Shown here: positions 60,514 through 64,000 of the stretch, one piece after another
Layout: the number at the start of each line of letters is the position of its first letter
How positions within the stretch are numbered: position 1 is the first letter of the stretch
Source: Clostridia bacterium
GTDB lineage: Bacteria > Bacillota > Clostridia > Oscillospirales > Acutalibacteraceae
DNA: 64,000 nucleotides
Direction: 5' to 3'
NCBI GenBank assembly: GCA_017415025.1
Contig: JAFQJH010000007.1
Span: 62,001-126,000 of the forward strand
Position numbers and translations under genes: made by a program
Notes under the pieces: generated by a model
What the model was told of the DNA's origin: nothing
The model's database searches: none
What the model saw: only the letters and a program-made list of their open reading frames with translations

Positions 60514-61674
60514 TTAAACTGACCACGCGCTGTCCGTAAAGCGGGTTGCACGGTAGGGAAAGGCACGGAAGAAATCGTCCGCATTGCCGTTGATTTCAAC
60601 ACCGTTAAGGTAAACGGCGGTCTGTGCCGTATGACCTTCGCCTGCGAGCATAAGCCTTGCGGCGACGGGAGCGGTGAGCGCGATGTCGTAATCACCGTCG
60701 TCGCGACGTGTGATTTTCGCCTTGCCGTTTTCATATTCAACCTCGAAAATACCGTTGTTACGTTCAAGATCGTCAATGCTTTTGAGACGGAATTTACCGT
60801 GCGCCTCGGGATAAGCATTGCTTTCGAGAAGCTTTTGCAGGTTGTAAATTCTTGCCGCAACACTGCCGTCGTCGCTGTAACCGGCATTATCAATGCGGTC
60901 AACAAGACAGTTGAGGGGTGAGCCCTGGTATTGCTTGCGGGCAATCAGGTTTTTTACAATTCCGTCGTAAGTGCGAAGAAAGCCGATGATGCTCTTGAGT
61001 GCATCGGGCGAGAGAACGTAGAGATCCTCTACCGAAAGAAACTCGGGACGGCTGATATTGAAACGGACGTAGCCGTCTGCCTTACCCGTGCTGTCGCGGT
61101 GGATGTAGGTATACTCTGCCTTCTCAAGAGGAGTGTCGCAGAAATGCTTTTTTTCCTCGCGCAGGGTTACCAGATTTTCGTTCATCGCACATTCGCTGTG
61201 CAATGCGGCGAGCTCTTCAAGCTGACTGCCGTCGTAAAGCTCGACATCCGTACAGAACGGAATGTGTCCGAGATTTGCAAAGGGGACGGTTATTGTAAGC
61301 ATACGGTTGAGCCTTGCGTAACCGAATTTTTCGTAATACTCAATCGAGAACGGATGAAGAAAACCGAAAACCCAGTCTTTTTCTTCCGCAAGTCTGCCGA
61401 CTTCTTCAAAAATCCTTCTCACACCGCCCTGTCTGCGGCGTTCGGGGAGAGTGCAGATTCCGCTGAGCACAACCGCATTGAGAATATTATGACAGTAGTT
61501 ACATTTAAAATCGAAAACCTCTGCGCCTGCAATCAGCTTGTTTTCGTCAAAGGCGGCAAGCACGGGATAGCGGACTGTGTTGTCCACCTCCGTGTTAAAT
61601 TTCCAGATGAAGGAGGCGGCAGAAACTCTTTGATAGTCAATAGCCTCTTCGGGTGTAATGTATCTGATTTCCAT
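60514..61674 (-). CDS. Eis-like GNAT N-acetyltransferase with SCP2-like C terminus
   Basis: 386 residues. N-terminal GNAT domain with acetyl-CoA loop LPERRRQGGVRRIFEEV near residue 76 and the HPFSIEYYEKFGYA motif typical of Eis proteins; a second GNAT-like domain and a C-terminal sterol-carrier-like domain (FEVEYENGKAKITRRDDGDYDIALTAPVAARLMLAG in parts) complete the Eis architecture, ending near the C-terminal carboxylate. Eis enzymes acetylate aminoglycosides or lysine side chains; the target here is unknown. It starts 2 bp after the transporter stop. Confidence 0.85.
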   Translation of the reverse strand: MEIRYITPEEAIDYQRVSAASFIWKFNTEVDNTVRYPVLAAFDENKLIAGAEVFDFKCNYCHNILNAVVLSGICTLPERRRQGGVRRIFEEVGRLAEEKDWVFGFLHPFSIEYYEKFGYARLNRMLTITVPFANLGHIPFCTDVELYDGSQLEELAALHSECAMNENLVTLREEKKHFCDTPLEKAEYTYIHRDSTGKADGYVRFNISRPEFLSVEDLYVLSPDALKSIIGFLRTYDGIVKNLIARKQYQGSPLNCLVDRIDNAGYSDDGSVAARIYNLQKLLESNAYPEAHGKFRLKSIDDLERNNGIFEVEYENGKAKITRRDDGDYDIALTAPVAARLMLAGEGHTAQTAVYLNGVEINGNADDFFRAFPYRATRFTDSAWSV

Positions 61675-61676
61675 GG

Positions 61677-63278
61677 TTATTTTTCTCCGATTGTTGATGC
61701 GAGACCGAGCACATTTTCTTTATCGTTGTCGAGTGTTTCGGAAACAAGCTTGCGGCGCGCGATAAGCTCGGCGTACATTCTTTCTTTCTTTTCGTTATCA
61801 AGGTCGTAGAAGAGCATCGGGATAATTCCGAGTGAGCCCGTAACCGCGGGGATGATAGTGAACATCGCGAAGAGGAAGAATTTAACCTTATTTGTCTGTT
61901 CAGCACCCGTGCGGAAAGCTTCAGCCTCATAGCCGATCATTTTCTTGATGAATGTTGTTACGACCGTACTTGTGTTTGAAGAAACCTTTGCGGCAATATC
62001 CTTTGTTACGGAAGCCATAGCCTCTGTGCGGTAGCCGTTTTTCCATTCGCAGTAGTCCATAGCCTCGTTATACATCTCCGTACCGATAACGGATTTAAGA
62101 CCGAAGAAGAGAGTCCAGATAATCTCCCAGAGAGCCATTGCAATACCCATCGGGACGATTTTAAGGTACATACCGCCCGAATAATCACCCTTCATTCCGA
62201 TACATCCGAAGATGAATACGGGGATGTAGAGGATGTTGCCGATTTCCTTTGCGAGTATGTAAAGAAGACGGCTCGAGAAGTGTTTTCTCATCCACGGAAC
62301 CCACGAATAGCTCAACGGACTAATCGGCGCGGCAGGGATACCTGCAACAAGTGTCATTGACGAAAAATGCAGAACGTCCGTGTAGTAGTCGTCCTGACTG
62401 CCCTTGATAGCAAAGCCGCTCAGGAAATCCGAAAGTGTTATGAGCAGCAACGGTTTGTTGCTGATAACGGATTTGACGGATTGTATAACACTCGGTGTTC
62501 TGACAGACTGCATAACTCTTTCCTTCGAGTTGTAGAAGAACCAGAAGGAAGCAATACTCGAAGCGACCGTCGTGAAAATACCCATACCCACGAAGAGGTT
62601 GGTATATGCCTTTGAAAGCTTGAGCGGATGCTTGACGTACATATTGCGGAAAACGTCAATAAGTATCGTTACCGCCTGCTCGGGCAGCTTTTCGCCGAAG
62701 AAGCCCGAAGCAAAGTTCGCAAGGGTAATAAGTCTTGTTCGGTCGATGGGGTTCGGCGTAATTGTAGCCATAAGTCCCGTTCGCGAAATCGTCTGGAAGG
62801 TTGTAACACCCTCGCGTGAAACGGTGAGCAAAAGATAGAAAATAAATTTGATGATGCTCGTCGATGACGTTCCTGCAAAAATATGAGGCATCAGCCAGTA
62901 GAGCGAAGTAAGAATACATCCCGGTAAAGCAAGGAACAGCAGGTATGGGCGGAATTTACCCCAACGGGTACGCGTTTTATCGACGATTGTGCCAAAAATC
63001 ATATCGTTGATAATGTCCCACACGCTGTTGATTGCGTTGACCAAGGTCTGAAATCCCAGATCAACACCTACTATGCTTGTTATAAAACGAGTTGAATAAA
63101 TATTGATGTTGAAGCTTTGTGCCGCATCCCAGATTATGAAGCCGAGAGTCTCTTTTGTGCCGACGTAACGGCGGTTAAGAACGCGCTTTGCAACTTCTGC
63201 CTCGTCCTGTTTGATTTCGGCAGAGCGTATAGCTTCAAACTCTTTAGCGTTTGATTTGGGTTCATTCGTAGTTGCCAT
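61677..63278 (-). CDS. GPH-family glycoside/pentoside/hexuronide symporter (MFS)
   Basis: 533 residues, about 12 membrane helices. GTIVDKTRTRWGKFRPYLLF near residue 100 is the loop 2-3 signature of the GPH (MelB-type) group, which couples sugar entry to cations; a second half-motif follows the central loop. The N terminus has a 35-residue charged extension. ATG 63278 with AGGGGTG is preferred over GTG 63287. Sugar not identifiable; the rhamnosidase nearby and the ceramidase-like gene upstream give conflicting hints (glycoside or glycolipid sugar). Confidence 0.85.
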   Translation of the reverse strand: MATTNEPKSNAKEFEAIRSAEIKQDEAEVAKRVLNRRYVGTKETLGFIIWDAAQSFNINIYSTRFITSIVGVDLGFQTLVNAINSVWDIINDMIFGTIVDKTRTRWGKFRPYLLFLALPGCILTSLYWLMPHIFAGTSSTSIIKFIFYLLLTVSREGVTTFQTISRTGLMATITPNPIDRTRLITLANFASGFFGEKLPEQAVTILIDVFRNMYVKHPLKLSKAYTNLFVGMGIFTTVASSIASFWFFYNSKERVMQSVRTPSVIQSVKSVISNKPLLLITLSDFLSGFAIKGSQDDYYTDVLHFSSMTLVAGIPAAPISPLSYSWVPWMRKHFSSRLLYILAKEIGNILYIPVFIFGCIGMKGDYSGGMYLKIVPMGIAMALWEIIWTLFFGLKSVIGTEMYNEAMDYCEWKNGYRTEAMASVTKDIAAKVSSNTSTVVTTFIKKMIGYEAEAFRTGAEQTNKVKFFLFAMFTIIPAVTGSLGIIPMLFYDLDNEKKERMYAELIARRKLVSETLDNDKENVLGLASTIGEK

Positions 63279-63305
63279 AATTTTCACCCCTGAAAAAATT
63301 ATGAT

Positions 63306-64000
63306 TTAGTTTGCCTCTGCAACAAGAGCGTTGATTGCGCCTATAACCGTCGATCCTGTTTTACTGCCCATTGAGAGCATTTCCTCGTAGTGGTGCTGGG
63401 GCTTGCCGAAGAGCTTTTCGCCAAGCTCCGTGTTCCAGAGTGAATCAGCGATGAACGGTGCAAAGTCATTGTCGGGAATGATGTAGCCGATTGCATCGTT
63501 ACAAAGTCCCATAACGAGAACGGTCTTGTCAGCATCAATAAGGTCAACCGTGCAGTCGAGCTCCCAATCCGTGCCGAGGTAGGATTCGCTTGCATCCACG
63601 ACGTTGCCGTATACAAGCTGAGGAATGAGCTCTCCGGGAACAGTGAGCATTACGATGTCTGTGCCGATTTCGAGATAACCTACTTCGGTGACGATTGAAT
63701 AACCGCAGGGTGCGGACTTATCCTTAACGGTTGTAAGACCGAGAAGGCTTGAAACTGCTCCGAGCTCCATAAGACCGTATTCCATAGGAACCGTAACCTC
63801 TGACATCTTAACGTTTATCATCGGTTCAACACGCGTTGCTTTCTTTTGCGCATCAATAATAAGTCTTGCGAATTCGTAGCCGAGTGTTTTTGCACTTTCA
63901 TAATCGGCAACTCTCGGGTCAGCGGCAATCTGTGCCTTGACCTCTTCTACAATTTCGGGAGTCGTAACGCCGCCCTTGTTGACGGAAATCGGAGACTGTG
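63306..64000 (-). CDS. Neutral-ceramidase-like protein, C-terminal part (5' end outside window)
   Basis: The frame is open from the window edge to the stop at 63306, about 231 codons; an internal Met at 63821 is not the start because the upstream codons (IAADPRVADYESAKTLGYEF and on) continue the same protein-like sequence. It aligns by eye with the C-terminal part of the 51928 protein: GYLEIGTDIVMLTVPGEL against CAYMEIGDALKVLISPGEH, and GLCNDAIGYIIPDNDF against DLMNDAIGYIEPDPEF, and HHYEEMLSMGSKTGSTV at the end. Such conserved NDAIGYxP and YEE blocks are typical of the ceramidase C-terminal region. Its catalytic half is not visible. 27 bp before the symporter, same operon. Confidence 0.75.
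   Translation of the reverse strand, partial: QSPISVNKGGVTTPEIVEEVKAQIAADPRVADYESAKTLGYEFARLIIDAQKKATRVEPMINVKMSEVTVPMEYGLMELGAVSSLLGLTTVKDKSAPCGYSIVTEVGYLEIGTDIVMLTVPGELIPQLVYGNVVDASESYLGTDWELDCTVDLIDADKTVLVMGLCNDAIGYIIPDNDFAPFIADSLWNTELGEKLFGKPQHHYEEMLSMGSKTGSTVIGAINALVAEAN

Overview
The window looks like chromosomal DNA of an anaerobic, spore-forming, Gram-positive member of the Clostridia, most likely a gut or rumen Oscillospiraceae/Ruminococcaceae relative. The evidence is an alpha/beta-type small acid-soluble spore protein, strong Shine-Dalgarno sites (AGGAGG) before most genes, Firmicutes-type lysine and cobalamin riboswitches, the HisZ/short HisG pair, a GlgC/GlgD pair, a dockerin-bearing secreted protein, and many secreted proteins with Gram-positive signal peptides. 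The species call is inference; no rRNA gene is present.

Layout. (1) 1-7355, minus strand: a compact histidine operon hisR-like(yerC)-hisZ-G-D-C-B-H-A-F-I, the last gene cut by the window edge. A perfect 8+8 bp palindrome inside the promoter of the TrpR-family gene is a very likely operator. (2) 7552-8560: a small membrane protein and a MITE-like repeat. (3) 8575-12884, minus strand: lysine operon dapA-dapB-ddh-lysA behind a lysine riboswitch with its own terminator; meso-DAP is made by the dehydrogenase route. (4) 12925-18894: secreted metallophosphoesterase, S51 peptidase, rhamnose isomerase with a BNR-repeat glycosidase-like protein, and a secreted purple-acid-phosphatase-like protein. (5) 18959-26104: glycogen operon glgB-glgC-glgD-glgA followed by a histidine-phosphatase homologue lacking its catalytic His and a SIS isomerase. 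(6) 26155-31208: small hydrophobic protein behind a G10 tract, two rRNA methyltransferases, a secreted protein, an SASP gene and an S23 four-helix-bundle gene flanked by direct repeats. (7) 31260-47018: two very large secreted proteins with shared modules (one with a dockerin) flank a complete F-type ATP synthase operon and a TetR gene with a clear operator. (8) 47034-54449: secreted EEP phosphatase, DUF4430 lipoprotein behind a cobalamin riboswitch, Mrp/NBP35 and C_GCAxxG_C_C proteins, GtrA, a ceramidase-like secreted protein and a methyltransferase. (9) 54474-64000: a MITE-like element, tRNA-Thr and tRNA-Tyr, an array of tiny hairpins, a GH78 rhamnosidase, a secreted lipase-like protein, and a minus-strand group of ceramidase-like protein, GPH-type symporter and Eis-like acetyltransferase.

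The most unusual item is in the ATP synthase operon. One continuous 736-codon frame encodes a second b-type membrane stalk helix, the C-terminal half of subunit delta and a full-length catalytic-type alpha subunit. Subunit epsilon is short and lacks its helical inhibitory domain, and no separate atpH or atpA exists here. A complex with three alpha subunits would then carry three tethered stalk/delta arms, unless the protein is processed or a second alpha gene exists.

Other points worth attention are the cobalamin-controlled DUF4430 lipoprotein, the histidine-operon and TetR operators, the micro-hairpin array next to the tRNAs, the MITE-like family with TTTGTCG/CGACAAA ends, and recurring hydrophobic C-terminal tails on secreted proteins without LPXTG signals. 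All domain calls come from reading sequence motifs; no database search was possible.
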